43,963 nucleotides of DNA from contig JAEUKA010000079.1 of NCBI GenBank assembly GCA_016794465.1, positions 1 through 43,963 of the forward strand, given 5' to 3'. Of this stretch, positions 32,451 to 41,148 are shown piece by piece (within the stretch, counting starts at the first letter, position 1; each line of letters starts with the position of its first letter). The notes under the pieces are model-generated. The model ran no database searches. It was not told the origin of the DNA and saw nothing but the letters and a program-made list of their open reading frames with translations. Both the position numbers and the translations under genes were made by a program. The stretch comes from Myxococcales bacterium (GTDB lineage Bacteria; Myxococcota_A; Polyangia; Palsa-1104; JAEUJZ01).

Positions 32451-33767
32451 ATGCGCATCGATCTCGACGTAGCCAGCCGAGGCTCAGATTCGGTCCGTCG
32501 CTACAGCTTCGACCTCGCGAGCATCCGCATTGGCCGTGGCGACGACTGTGAGCTGGCGCTTCCCAGCGATCTGCTGCTCGGGCGAAGACAGTGCTCGCTC
32601 GAGTGGCACGCCGGGACGCTGTTTCTGTTTCCGCTGCGGGGCACAGGCGAGACGCTGCTCAACTCGACGCGGGTGCAGCGGCCACTGCCTCTGTCGGCGG
32701 GGGACATCATCGAGGTCGGCAGCCAGGTGATCAAAGTCCTGTTTGTGCCGCCCGAGCTGTCGTATCCAAGTGGCGCGCCGCGACGGCTGACGCTGCGGGT
32801 GACCGAGCCGGGCGGCAGTCCTCGTATCGTCGACACAGAGGCGGCGCTGTTGCGGCTGTGTCAGGGAACGGCAAGCGATCTCTATCTGGGGGAAGCCAAG
32901 CCGAGCAAGCTGGTGGCGCAAGATCCCGTCGAGGCGCTGCTCTTTTGGTCGGCGGCGGGGATGCCGCACCTGCTCGTCCACAAGTACTCGGCCAAGGTCG
33001 AGCGCAACGGCGAGCCGGTCTTTGGCGTCACCGCGCTGCTGGAAGGCGACACGCTCACCCTCGGCGGGGCGCAGATCGAAGTGCGCGAGATCGTAAGTCC
33101 CGTCGAGCCGCCGCCACCACCGCTGGGACTGCTGATCTTCGACGGAGACGCCGCGCCGCGCTGGCAGTTCTTTCCACGCAGCCGGGTCGAGGTGGGCAGC
33201 GACAAGCACGCCGATCTACAGCTCCAGAGCCCGGGCCAGCCATCTCATGGCTTTGCGATCGAGCGGCGCGGCGGTCGGCCCATGCTGCTGCCCGGCTCGG
33301 CTCCCGTGTATCTGAACTTCGCCAAGCCACCGGCTGCCGTCGAGCTTCAGCATGGTGACCGCATTGCCTGCGGGGAAGCACTGCTGCACGTCGATCGTCA
33401 GACGCCGCCGCCGCTCAAAGCCGTGGCCACCGAGCACCGCATCACCCTTCTGCTGACCAGCGCCGACGAGGACCCGCGTGAGCTGTTCCTCAAAGGGGAC
33501 TCGACCCGAATCGGCACCACCCCGCAGAGCACGATCGAGTGGCCAACCGACGACGAGCTGCTGGTCGATCTGGTGGTGCTGTGGCATCCCGATGGCTGGC
33601 CTCTCCTACATGTCGGCATGTGGTCCGCCGAGGTGATGCTTGACGGTCAGAAGCTCCGCCGCTGCACCCTGACCCCGCTTCACGTCGGCGCCCGCATCGA
33701 AGCCGCCGGCACCACCGCCATCGTCCGCGAAATCGTCCCCCGCCCCGTCACCCAGCCGACTTCGTAG
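32451..33767 (+). CDS. Protein of several degenerate FHA-like domains
   Basis: The 438-residue protein begins with an FHA-like fold: SIRIGRGDDCELAL keeps the Gly-Arg, but the Ser-x-x-His is replaced by RRQC and the HNGT by LNST. Further FHA-like units follow at about 110-215 (KVERNGEPVFG, LLEGDTLTLGG), 220-320 (RVEVGSDKHADLQL, ELQHGDRIACG) and 330-430 (STRIGTTPQSTI, PLHVGARIEAAG). Most lack the phosphothreonine-contacting residues. No membrane segment. It could be a scaffold that kept the fold but not phosphopeptide binding. It starts 18 bases after the CAP gene and may be co-transcribed. Confidence 0.75.
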   Translation: MRIDLDVASRGSDSVRRYSFDLASIRIGRGDDCELALPSDLLLGRRQCSLEWHAGTLFLFPLRGTGETLLNSTRVQRPLPLSAGDIIEVGSQVIKVLFVPPELSYPSGAPRRLTLRVTEPGGSPRIVDTEAALLRLCQGTASDLYLGEAKPSKLVAQDPVEALLFWSAAGMPHLLVHKYSAKVERNGEPVFGVTALLEGDTLTLGGAQIEVREIVSPVEPPPPPLGLLIFDGDAAPRWQFFPRSRVEVGSDKHADLQLQSPGQPSHGFAIERRGGRPMLLPGSAPVYLNFAKPPAAVELQHGDRIACGEALLHVDRQTPPPLKAVATEHRITLLLTSADEDPRELFLKGDSTRIGTTPQSTIEWPTDDELLVDLVVLWHPDGWPLLHVGMWSAEVMLDGQKLRRCTLTPLHVGARIEAAGTTAIVREIVPRPVTQPTS

Positions 33768-33781
33768 CTTTCCTCACACGG

Positions 33782-35386
33782 CTACACGTGCTCGCGGGTG
33801 CGGTCGAAGACAATGCCCGGCCACTTTTCGATCGTGTGGTGCAGCCGCCACTCGTTTTCCGCCAAATAAGTCAGGTTGCCATCGATGTCGAGCGCCAGGT
33901 TCGACGCCGCTTTGCTGCGGAACTCCTCAAGCCGCTTTTTGTCATCGCTGCGCACCCAGCGCGCCGCGCCGTACTCGACCGGCTCATAGGACGCTTCGAC
34001 CCCGTACTCATCGCCGAGCCGCGCCACCGTGACCTCGAACTGGAGCACTCCGACCGCGCCCAAGATGTAGTCGTTGTTGCGCAGGGGCCGAAACAGCTGC
34101 ACCGCGCCCTCTTCCGCCAGGTGCAGCAGTCCCTTTTCCAGCTGCTTGCTCTTCATCGGATTGAGCAGCCGCACCCGTCGAAAGTGCTCGGGCGCAAAGT
34201 TGGGAATCCCCACGAACTTGAGCGGCTCTTTGTCGCTCATCGTGTCGCCGATCTTGATCGTGCCGTGGTTGTGAATCCCGATTACGTCGCCCGGATACGC
34301 TTCCTCGACCCCCGAGCGATCCTGCGCCATAAAAATCGTCGCATTTTGGATCTGCACCTCTTTGCCGATGCGGTGATGGCGAACTTTCATCCCGCGCGTG
34401 AACTTCCCCGAGCAGATGCGCAGAAAGGCAATCCGATCGCGGTGCTGCGGGTCCATGTTCGCTTGGATCTTGAACACCACTCCCGAAAACGGCGACTCGT
34501 ACGGGGACACCGGTCGCGTCGTCGTCGCTCGCGGCCTGGGCGGCGGCGCAAACAGGAGCAGCGCATCGAGCAGCTCCGCGATTCCAAAGTTGTTCACCGC
34601 ACTGCCGAAAAACACCGGCGTCAGCTTGCCCGCCAGGTACGCATCCTTATCAAACGGAGTCCCCGCGCCTTGCAGAAGCTCTAGGTCGCTTCGCAAATGG
34701 GCGGCCTGCGATCCCAGTGCCACGTCGAGCGCCGGATCACTCGCATCGTGATAGACCACCGCGTCTTGCACCCGCTCCGAGCCCGTTCCCGAAAACAGCC
34801 GCAGCTCGTTGCGAAACAGGTTGAAGGTGCCGCGAAAGCGCTTGCCCATCCCAATCGGCCAGGTCATCGGCGCGCAGGTGATCTTCAGGCTGTTCTCGAT
34901 GTCCGACAGCAGATCAAACGGCTCCCGACCCTCGCGATCGAGCTTGTTGATAAACGTGATGATCGGCGTGTCGCGCAGGCGGCAGACCTCCATCAGCTTG
35001 CGGGTCTGCGTCTCGACGCCCTTGGCACTGTCGATGACCATCAGCGCCGAGTCGACCGCCGTCAGCACCCGATAGGTATCTTCCGAGAAGTCCTGGTGCC
35101 CCGGCGTATCGAGGAGGTTGACCTCAATGTCCTCATAATTGAACTTCATCACCGACGAGCTGACCGAGATTCCGCGCTCGCGCTCAATCGCCAAAAAGTC
35201 ACTTCGCGCATGCCGCGCCGCCTTGCGTGCCTTGACCGCGCCGGCCATCTGAATCGCGCCACCAAACAGGAGCAGCTTTTCGGTCAGGGTGGTCTTGCCA
35301 GCATCGGGGTGACTGATGATGGCAAAGGTCCGCCGGCGGTCGACTTCCCGGGCGATCTCTTTGGCGAGCAGGTTTTCTGGTTCCAC
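33782..35386 (-). CDS. prfC: Peptide chain release factor 3
   Basis: This 534-residue translational GTPase removes RF1/RF2 from the ribosome after termination. G1 is SHPDAGKTT, G2 lies within RERGISVSSSVM, G3 is DTPGHQDF, G4 is NKLD. The domain order (G domain, beta-barrel with VVFKIQANMDPQHRDRIAF, C-terminal domain with VGVLQFEV) and length match RF3 rather than EF-G. It converges with the FHA-like gene 14 bases away. Confidence 0.95.
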   Translation of the reverse strand: MEPENLLAKEIAREVDRRRTFAIISHPDAGKTTLTEKLLLFGGAIQMAGAVKARKAARHARSDFLAIERERGISVSSSVMKFNYEDIEVNLLDTPGHQDFSEDTYRVLTAVDSALMVIDSAKGVETQTRKLMEVCRLRDTPIITFINKLDREGREPFDLLSDIENSLKITCAPMTWPIGMGKRFRGTFNLFRNELRLFSGTGSERVQDAVVYHDASDPALDVALGSQAAHLRSDLELLQGAGTPFDKDAYLAGKLTPVFFGSAVNNFGIAELLDALLLFAPPPRPRATTTRPVSPYESPFSGVVFKIQANMDPQHRDRIAFLRICSGKFTRGMKVRHHRIGKEVQIQNATIFMAQDRSGVEEAYPGDVIGIHNHGTIKIGDTMSDKEPLKFVGIPNFAPEHFRRVRLLNPMKSKQLEKGLLHLAEEGAVQLFRPLRNNDYILGAVGVLQFEVTVARLGDEYGVEASYEPVEYGAARWVRSDDKKRLEEFRSKAASNLALDIDGNLTYLAENEWRLHHTIEKWPGIVFDRTREHV

Positions 35387-35471
35387 GGCTGCGGTTAGTT
35401 ACGGCAACGCGACGGAAAGGTCTACGGAAATCTCGCGCCCGCGACAATGTGGGGGACTGTGGTGCCCCCTC

Positions 35472-35511
35472 ATGAATTGCAATTGACGCGGCGTGCGGTT
35501 CTCGGTACGAC
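35472..35511 (+). promoter_or_regulatory. Candidate promoter with overlapping palindrome
   Basis: TTGACG (35483-35488) and TACGAC (35506-35511) are 17 bases apart and point to the lipoprotein gene at 35569. The AT-rich palindrome AATTGCAATT (35475-35484) overlaps the -35, so a bound regulator would block polymerase. The -10 is a weak match. Confidence 0.4.
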
Positions 35512-35568
35512 GGGGGCTTCGTTCGCTGGTAGTTCCTGTCCCAACCGCAACTTCAGGAGGCCTTGACC

Positions 35569-36399
35569 ATGATGAAACGATTTTCGCTACCGATGATCCC
35601 GCTGTGCGCCAGCTTGCTCGCTTTTGGAACGCTGGCTGGCTGTGGTGAGCAGCCCGAGATCGCCGAGCTCTCGCAGCAGCTCACCGAGACGAAAGCGGGG
35701 CTGATTGGGCAGACCGACTTTGATGGCTACACCAATGCCGTCAAGCTGAAGAGCTGTACGTTCGTGATTGCGGCGGGCACCGGAACCTTCACTCCTTCTT
35801 CCGAGCTGTCGCAGGTCCTGTACGGAGATCCGAACGGCGCGGCGCACAAGTCCTCCTTTGCGGTGCCGCCGATTGTCTCGCCGGCTGCGACCATCGACAT
35901 CACCAACCTGGAAGCCGACATGGCCAACACCGGGCTGACGCTGGCGGGCTCGACGGCGGCGGTGAAGCTGGCGTTCAAAGGACTGCTGAAGATCGTTGCG
36001 ACCGTACCGATCTTCGGCAAGCTGTCCGCCGAGATCGTGATCAATCCATCGAATCTGTTGACGACGCTGACCTATGACAAGGCGACCGCGCGTGCCAAGG
36101 TGCAGTCGGTCAAGGCCAACTTCAGCGTCAAGACCCAGAAGTGCGGCGGAACCGGCTGGTGCAACGGCATCATCGACGGAATCCTCAAGACCAACCTCGC
36201 CGGCTGGGTCGAGACGCCGCTCAAGGATGCACTCGGCAAGGCGCTCGATGATGCCGATGTCACCACGGCGCTCGTCGACGGACTCACCATCATGTACAAC
36301 GCCAAGGACCCGAAGCCGACGCAGTGGACGATGGACGCAACCAGCCTCGAGCTGTCCACCGCCGCGTTCCGCTTCAACGTCAGCCGCACCACGCCGTAA
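35569..36399 (+). CDS. Lipoprotein of unknown function
   Basis: The start ATG 35569 is chosen because AGGAGG (35555-35560) is 8 bases upstream; a second ATG follows immediately. The 276-residue product has lipobox TLAGC. The mature part is rich in alternating hydrophobic strands (AAVKLAFKGLLKIVATVPIFGKLSAEIVINPSN region) and amphipathic helices near the C-terminus (LAGWVETPLKDALGKAL), with one Cys pair (KCGGTGWC). The strand-helix mix is loosely like lipid-binding (TULIP/BPI) proteins, but I see no diagnostic motif. A strong ribosome site suggests good expression. Confidence 0.75.
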   Translation: MMKRFSLPMIPLCASLLAFGTLAGCGEQPEIAELSQQLTETKAGLIGQTDFDGYTNAVKLKSCTFVIAAGTGTFTPSSELSQVLYGDPNGAAHKSSFAVPPIVSPAATIDITNLEADMANTGLTLAGSTAAVKLAFKGLLKIVATVPIFGKLSAEIVINPSNLLTTLTYDKATARAKVQSVKANFSVKTQKCGGTGWCNGIIDGILKTNLAGWVETPLKDALGKALDDADVTTALVDGLTIMYNAKDPKPTQWTMDATSLELSTAAFRFNVSRTTP

Positions 36400-36415
36400 G
36401 AATCCCGCTCCCGCT

Positions 36416-36452
36416 CTGCGCCCGAGTCGCTTCGCGATCATTCCGGGCGCAG
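36416..36452. terminator. Hairpin between convergent genes, possible bidirectional terminator
   Basis: CTGCGCCCG (36416-36424) and CGGGCGCAG (36444-36452) form a perfect 9-bp stem; the loop has a small inner stem (TCGC-TTC-GCGA). A second, weaker hairpin TATGAA/TTCATA follows at 36455-36470. Position between convergent lipoprotein genes fits termination. There is no long T-run on either side. Confidence 0.5.
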
Positions 36453-36489
36453 AATATGAATCCTTTCATACGCCTAATATCTGGACCTG

Positions 36490-37899
36490 TTAGCCGATGC
36501 TGCCCAGGCAGTCGGCCAGCTCGAACAGCAGATACTCCAAGATGTGCTCTTGCGGCAGCATGTTCCCAAGCGGACAGTAGGTTGGGAACGGCCTCGGCAC
36601 GGCGCGCTCACGGGTGTGATACGAGCTAAACAGGACGCGGCCACAGCCGGCCTGCGGGGGATACTCAAACGCCACCGTCAGAGGCCGCTGCTTTCCCAGA
36701 GACACTCCGGTCAGGTAAACCGTCGACGGAAAGCGCAGCGGATCTTGAGCGGTCTGGGCAATCTGCACCCAGCCCGGCAACAGCTCAGTAATCGGCACGT
36801 TGCTCGCATCAATCGGCACTGGCAAGCGCGCCAAAAACTCACGCAGTCCCGCCGCTTGCAACGTCACTGCCGCCGTCAGCGGATCGCCCGTTCCACCGCG
36901 CGCCACCGCCGCATGAAAGCCGTGCGGAGTCGTCACCGTACAGTCCTTGTCATCCTCGAAACAGACATAGGGCGAAAGCTCTGGCAGCTGCTGCACAAAG
37001 TCGTACGACCAGTCGGTGGCATACAGCCGACCGCCGCGCCGCAGAAACTCGACCAAGTTGCGCCGTGCCACTGGGTCCGAAAGCAGCGCTTGAGAGTGCG
37101 CCGTTCCCGAGCAGTTGAGGAACAACATCTGATAGCGCACAAGCCGCGACAGATCGGTCAGCAGCGACGACAGCAGCGGCTGACCCGGCAGCGACTCTGT
37201 CCCCGGCTTTTGGTTGTCATACAGGTGAACCGCCGCCGGCTTGTCGGGCGTCGTGATCTCTCCATCCGCGACTCCGATCTGGCGCAGGACACACTCGATC
37301 GAGTCGTGATCGCCGGCTGCCACCGCCAGCTTGGGAAGATCGCCTTCACTGCGACTGCGCGGCAGCCGCGTCTGTTCCACCGTCAGCTCCGTGGTCTGGC
37401 ACGACGGCACGCGGACCCGCACCATGCGCCGGAAGCGACCTTTTTGCACCACCAAGGGAATGCTGTCTCCCGACGGAACCCCACGCAGCTCGAAGCGACC
37501 ATCCAGACCGGTATAGGTGAACGCCACCGCCCGACCCGCAATCGGATCGCGACACAGCTCACAGGACAGCTCCTCCCGCAGCGGAGTCAGCTGTCCGGAC
37601 TCGGGAACGTACACCACCGCTTTGGCGAGCGGATCGCGACCACTTGGAACCGTCACCGTGCCGCGCAGGCGGGTATCTTGACCGGCTCCACAGCGCGCGA
37701 CCTGGCAGAACAGACCTTGACAGGGAGTCTCCGGCTCTTTCGGTGGATCGCCGGTTGGCTCGACCTGGGCACAGCCAGCTAGGAACACCCACAGGAGTAC
37801 TCCGCCCAGCACGTGCAGAGTACTCCTAAGCGGACTCCTAATCGGACTCCTAAGCCGATTCCTACTCCGATTCCTGCTCCGATTCCTAAGGCCGCTCAC
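36490..37899 (-). CDS. Lipoprotein with carboxypeptidase-regulatory-like and GATase-like regions
   Basis: This 469-residue protein starts with GTG 37899, overlapping the upstream stop by four bases (GTGA). The first 25 residues are an Arg/Ser/Asn repeat encoded by 12-bp DNA repeats. The hydrophobic segment and lipobox FLAGC follow, with an unusually long basic n-region. Residues about 75-170 look like a carboxypeptidase-regulatory beta-sandwich (LRGTVTVPSGRDP, YTGLDGRFELRGVPSGD). The C-terminal half has LFLNCSGTAHS, LVEFLRRGGRLYATDWSYDFV and RVLFSSYHTRE, resembling the class I glutamine-amidotransferase-like fold in ThuA/DUF4350 proteins without clear catalytic residues. Co-transcribed with the Cys-rich lipoprotein. 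Confidence 0.75.
   Translation of the reverse strand: MSGLRNRSRNRSRNRLRSPIRSPLRSTLHVLGGVLLWVFLAGCAQVEPTGDPPKEPETPCQGLFCQVARCGAGQDTRLRGTVTVPSGRDPLAKAVVYVPESGQLTPLREELSCELCRDPIAGRAVAFTYTGLDGRFELRGVPSGDSIPLVVQKGRFRRMVRVRVPSCQTTELTVEQTRLPRSRSEGDLPKLAVAAGDHDSIECVLRQIGVADGEITTPDKPAAVHLYDNQKPGTESLPGQPLLSSLLTDLSRLVRYQMLFLNCSGTAHSQALLSDPVARRNLVEFLRRGGRLYATDWSYDFVQQLPELSPYVCFEDDKDCTVTTPHGFHAAVARGGTGDPLTAAVTLQAAGLREFLARLPVPIDASNVPITELLPGWVQIAQTAQDPLRFPSTVYLTGVSLGKQRPLTVAFEYPPQAGCGRVLFSSYHTRERAVPRPFPTYCPLGNMLPQEHILEYLLFELADCLGSIG
37819..37890. repeat. Six 12-bp repeats in the signal-peptide n-region
   Basis: Units start at 37819, 37831, 37843, 37855, 37867 and 37879 and read CGGACTCCTAAG or CCGATTCCTACT-like. 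On the minus strand each adds four residues (RNRS, RNRS, RNRL, RSPI, RSPL, RST-type). Unit-number changes stay in frame but would alter the basic n-region of the lipoprotein signal. Each minus-strand unit also contains AGGA, resembling a ribosome site. Confidence 0.85.
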
Positions 37900-39515
37900 A
37901 GGTGATACTCAACGGTATAGGTGACGTTCTCTGGCGTCGGTGAGCTACAGGTCTTTTCGACCGAAAAGAAGATGTCCGATCCACCCGAGTACGCCCCGCT
38001 GCCGGTGCTGAGGTTCTGACTGCTGGCACCGTTTACATCCAAGGTGTCGGTCCGCTTGTTGGTCTGCACGGTCAGCCGATAACACGACATGGCGCTGCCG
38101 CCGCGCGTGGTGAACGTGACGGAGTAGTCGTTGGTGCAGAACGTCCCGCCGGTGGCACGCACAACCCAGAAGTCAGGGGCCGCGCCGACCATGCTGCTGA
38201 AGCCAGCGACGGGAGGATTCTTGTGCTGGCGCGAGTCGGAAGGCACGATGGACGAAAAGGAGTCGCGGCTGGCGGTGTCAAAGCAGTCCTTGCTGCCTCG
38301 GCTGGCGGCGGTTGGTTGGGTGTGTCCGGGCGGCGTGACATCCAAGATCTCGCAGCCATTGGTGGCGCTCTTGTCCACGTCGTAGTTGTCACCGCGACAG
38401 CTCATCCCGCAGCTCTTGGGCATGGTGGTGGCATCGCAGAAGACCTCATTGTTCGACAGTCCTTGGCCGGGACACAGGTTGCCGCACGCGCCGCAGTTGG
38501 TGACGGTATCAAGCGGCGCGCAGCTTCCTCCGCAGCAGCCACTTCCCATTCCGCAGGTCTTGCCACAGGCGCCGCAGTCCTTGTCCGTGGAGAGCTTTTT
38601 GCAGCTTCCTCCGCAGCAGTCTTCGTCGCTGCCACAGGCATTCCCACAGCTCGCACAGTGGGCCTTGGTTCCCAGCGCATCGGCAGCCAGCGCGAGCGTA
38701 CAGCCCGGCGGGTCCATGTCGCCACAGCGCTTAAACTGCGGAACAGCGGCAGCGCAGCGATCGTAGCGACCCCCGGCCAGACAGGCTCTCTGTCCGATGC
38801 ACAGTCCGGCGCTGTTTTTGCGGCTGCAGCTCTGCGGAAGCGCCACCCGATCACAGTATCCACCCAAAGAATCCAGACACAGCTTGGTCTTGGGAGCACA
38901 CAGCTTGCGCGCCTTCCCACCGTCGCTGACGGCCAGACATTCATAGTCCGAAGGACAGACGGAAGCGGACAGAGAACAGTCCAAGTGACAAGCCGGCGCG
39001 GTATCTCCGGGAGCCTGCAGACAGCGCTCTGCCATCACTCCGCAATCGGCATCTTTTTCGCAGCTTGCACAGTGATTGGCACTCGGCGGAACACACAATC
39101 CGGAGGCCTCTCCGGCGCGCTCGGGCTGACAGGTGACGGAACCGGGAAGGGAGTCGCAGTCACTCTGGACTTTGCAGCGACCGACGCAGATTCCGGCTCC
39201 AGAGGCGCCGACCTTGCGACAGGCTCCGCTCATGCACTCTGCATCCATCGCGCAGCTTGCCCCGACCGGCTTGCCGAGATCTTCGATCATCTTCAGATCA
39301 GGAAGCGGACTCGACAGATCAGGACTCGACTCCGCAAAATCCAGGGGCTCGGAAGGAGGCTCCGCCAGATCGGCACTTGGCGACTCTGGACCGGGCACTA
39401 CTTTGCTCGAACAGCCGAGCACAACGCACCACAGAAGCGTCACCCACAGCGTGCCCCGAAACCAGTTTTGTCGACGGTGATGGATGTTCTGCTGCTCCGC
39501 TCGCTTTGGGTTCAT
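37896..39515 (-). CDS. Cys-rich lipoprotein with CGACG modules
   Basis: ATG 39515 is preferred because GAGGTG lies 6 bases upstream; ATG 39539 adds eight residues. The 539-residue product has lipobox VVLGC, an acidic Ser/Pro linker (PDLSSPLPDL), then Dickkopf-like Cys modules (CAMDAECMSGACR, CKVQSDCDSLPG, CEKDADCGVMAERC). Three close repeats follow: HCASCGNACGSDEDCCGGSC, DCGACGKTCGMGSGCCGGSC and NCGACGNLCPG. A C-terminal beta domain of about 130 residues (GTFCTNDYSVTFTTRGG) completes it. The modules must be oxidised, so it is outside the cytoplasm. Typical surface protein of myxobacteria. Ligand unknown. First gene of a two-gene operon. Confidence 0.8.
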   Translation of the reverse strand: MNPKRAEQQNIHHRRQNWFRGTLWVTLLWCVVLGCSSKVVPGPESPSADLAEPPSEPLDFAESSPDLSSPLPDLKMIEDLGKPVGASCAMDAECMSGACRKVGASGAGICVGRCKVQSDCDSLPGSVTCQPERAGEASGLCVPPSANHCASCEKDADCGVMAERCLQAPGDTAPACHLDCSLSASVCPSDYECLAVSDGGKARKLCAPKTKLCLDSLGGYCDRVALPQSCSRKNSAGLCIGQRACLAGGRYDRCAAAVPQFKRCGDMDPPGCTLALAADALGTKAHCASCGNACGSDEDCCGGSCKKLSTDKDCGACGKTCGMGSGCCGGSCAPLDTVTNCGACGNLCPGQGLSNNEVFCDATTMPKSCGMSCRGDNYDVDKSATNGCEILDVTPPGHTQPTAASRGSKDCFDTASRDSFSSIVPSDSRQHKNPPVAGFSSMVGAAPDFWVVRATGGTFCTNDYSVTFTTRGGSAMSCYRLTVQTNKRTDTLDVNGASSQNLSTGSGAYSGGSDIFFSVEKTCSSPTPENVTYTVEYHL

Positions 39516-39656
39516 GCCGCACCTCATTTCTGCGCGCATCCTAGCGTTGCTGCTTCCCTGTCAACAGCAGAATCGCAGGGGCACGCAGCAAGTCTGGGTT
39601 TGCGCGATCGGATGTGATACGCCTTGATCCATCCAGTGCAACAGGCAGGCAGAGAC

Positions 39657-39709
39657 TACCGATCGGTACAATCCAGTAAAACCAGTAAAACCAGTTCAAT
39701 CGGACCGAT
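39657..39709. promoter_or_regulatory. Two palindromes upstream of the VOC gene
   Basis: TACCGATCGGTA (39657-39668) is a perfect 12-bp palindrome and overlaps TACAAT (39666-39671), a 5-of-6 match to a -10. ATCGGACCGAT (39699-39709) is a second palindrome with related CCGAT arms. Together they look like a two-site operator 25-77 bases ahead of the ATG. The 9-bp repeats lie between them. Confidence 0.45.
39673..39699. repeat. Three 9-bp tandem repeats
   Basis: CCAGTAAAA occurs twice, followed by the degenerate CCAGTTCAA, between the two palindromes ahead of the VOC gene. This places it in the expected leader of that gene. Confidence 0.7.
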
Positions 39710-39733
39710 CCGGAAGATCGCGAAAGGAATCCC

Positions 39734-40126
39734 ATGCAGCGCGTACGTGGAATAGGTGGTGTGTTCTTCAAGTCCGAAAACCCAGATAAGCTCCAGGCCT
39801 GGTATCGCGACATATTAGGCATACAGATAGACTCTTTTGGCGGCGCCTTCTTCCGCTGGAGCGCGCTCGACACCAGCAACGGTGCCGGGACGGTGTTCGC
39901 GCCCTTCAAAGCCGACACCGAGTACTTTTCGCCGAGTCAGAAGCCGTTCATGGTGAACTTCGTGGTCGACAACCTGGACGCAATGCTGGCCCAAGCCCGC
40001 CAAGGTGGCGCGGTGGTCGAGGACAAGATCACCGAGGAGTCGTACGGAAAGTTTGGCTGGCTGCTCGATCCCGAAGGCAACAAGATCGAGCTGTGGGAGC
40101 CACGCACTCCCAAAGAAGCCCAGTGA
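39734..40126 (+). CDS. VOC family (glyoxalase-like) protein
   Basis: This 130-residue protein has two beta-alpha-beta-beta-beta units of the vicinal oxygen chelate fold: VRGIGGVFFKSENPDKLQAWYRDILGI and FMVNFVVDNLDAMLAQARQGGAVV, ending with WLLDPEGNKIELWEP, where the final Glu is a usual metal ligand. Members are metal-dependent lyases, dioxygenases or resistance proteins. His at the first metal site is not evident (GVFF), so metal binding may be incomplete. AAAGGA precedes the ATG by about 6 bases. It is followed 25 bases later by a small unknown gene. Confidence 0.9.
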   Translation: MQRVRGIGGVFFKSENPDKLQAWYRDILGIQIDSFGGAFFRWSALDTSNGAGTVFAPFKADTEYFSPSQKPFMVNFVVDNLDAMLAQARQGGAVVEDKITEESYGKFGWLLDPEGNKIELWEPRTPKEAQ

Positions 40127-40151
40127 AGAGCCCAGTAAAGAAGCCTACGAT

Positions 40152-40586
40152 ATGACGCCAGCCGATCCACCGATCCGCTTCCGCATGTATGCCCAGCGCG
40201 AAAAGAGCGGCGAGGTCTTGGACACCTTTCTCCTCGTCGCTGCCGACTCTCTTGCGATCTGGGAACAGATCGATGGAGCCGCGCCGATTCCCATCTCTGT
40301 CGGCTTGTTGCAAGCGGTGTTTGCGCGCTACGGCAAGCCGCTGGAAGTGGGTCTGCAGATCACTCCGCTGCTCGCTCGCGAGGATGCCGATGATCTGCCG
40401 CTACAGATCGAGCTACCGACGGGAACTACCGCGACTCTGCAGCGCTTCCGCTTCATGCCATATGGCTGGGTGTATCCCGAAGACTATCTGCTGTGGAGCG
40501 TAGGGAGTGAGGAACCACTGGCCGCCCCCGCTCCCCTGGTCATCTCTGCAACCACCGCGCTCGCCAAAGCCGCCCAAAGAAAGTAG
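40152..40586 (+). CDS. Unrecognised 144-aa protein
   Basis: No family is recognised. It is soluble, about half beta (IRFRMYAQREKSGEVLDTFLLV, LEVGLQITPLL) with a helix around SVGLLQAVFARYG, and a Pro/Ala-rich C-terminus. ATG 40152 is chosen because the frame upstream lies inside the VOC gene. Short spacing suggests co-expression with the VOC gene. It converges with the FG-GAP remnant 4 bases away. Confidence 0.65.
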   Translation: MTPADPPIRFRMYAQREKSGEVLDTFLLVAADSLAIWEQIDGAAPIPISVGLLQAVFARYGKPLEVGLQITPLLAREDADDLPLQIELPTGTTATLQRFRFMPYGWVYPEDYLLWSVGSEEPLAAPAPLVISATTALAKAAQRK

Positions 40587-40590
40587 TCCG

Positions 40591-41148
40591 TTACTGTGCT
40601 GCGCTAAGCAGGATGTCCAGCTTGGACGACAGGTGTCCCACCACCGCCAGATCTTCTTTGCCGTCGCCGTTTAGATCTCCGAGTGCCAGACCCCAGGGAT
40701 TGTTGCTCACGGACAGCGCAGTCACGGGATCGAAGCGACCGCCGCCACGATTCCGAAAGACATGAACGACGCCAGGACTTGAGGTCATGCTCGAGAACAC
40801 CAAGTCCAAGCGACCATCGCGATCGAGATCCACTGCCTCTGCATAGCGATGATCGGTCGTACTCGGAATGTCGGTAGTGACTGCGGCTGCAAAGGTTCCG
40901 TTGCCCGCTCCACCAAAGAACGTGATCTTGGTGTTGCCCGAAGTTCCCACCGTCACCACATCCGCTTTTCCGTCGCCATCGAAGTCCCCCGCAGCCACTC
41001 CCCCGCAGCCCCCTTGCCCAAGCATCAGCGCGGTAGGAGTCCCCAGTCCCCCATTCCCATCCCCCAGCAGCACCGCAGGATTGCCCACATCCGACCCCAC
41101 CACCAAGTCCTGCTTCCCGTCGCCGTTGAAGTCCGTGTAAAGGACCAA
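40591..41148 (-). pseudogene. N-terminally truncated FG-GAP/VCBS repeat protein
   Basis: The 185-residue frame consists of FG-GAP repeats with Ca2+-binding Asp loops: DFNGDGKQDLVV, DFDGDGKADVV, DLDRDGRLDLVF and DLNGDGKEDLAVV. It starts directly inside a repeat at a TTG codon with an in-frame TGA three codons upstream, and has no signal peptide, although such proteins are exported. Upstream of 41148 the DNA becomes AT-rich and unrelated. I infer a broken gene whose 5' half was lost at about 41148. It may still give a short cytoplasmic product, but that is unlikely to be functional. Confidence 0.7.

Noticed and set aside
38402..39617. Long Gly/Ala-rich frames opposite the Cys-rich lipoprotein
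   Set aside because: They mirror the repeated Cys codons of the real gene and have no start signals.
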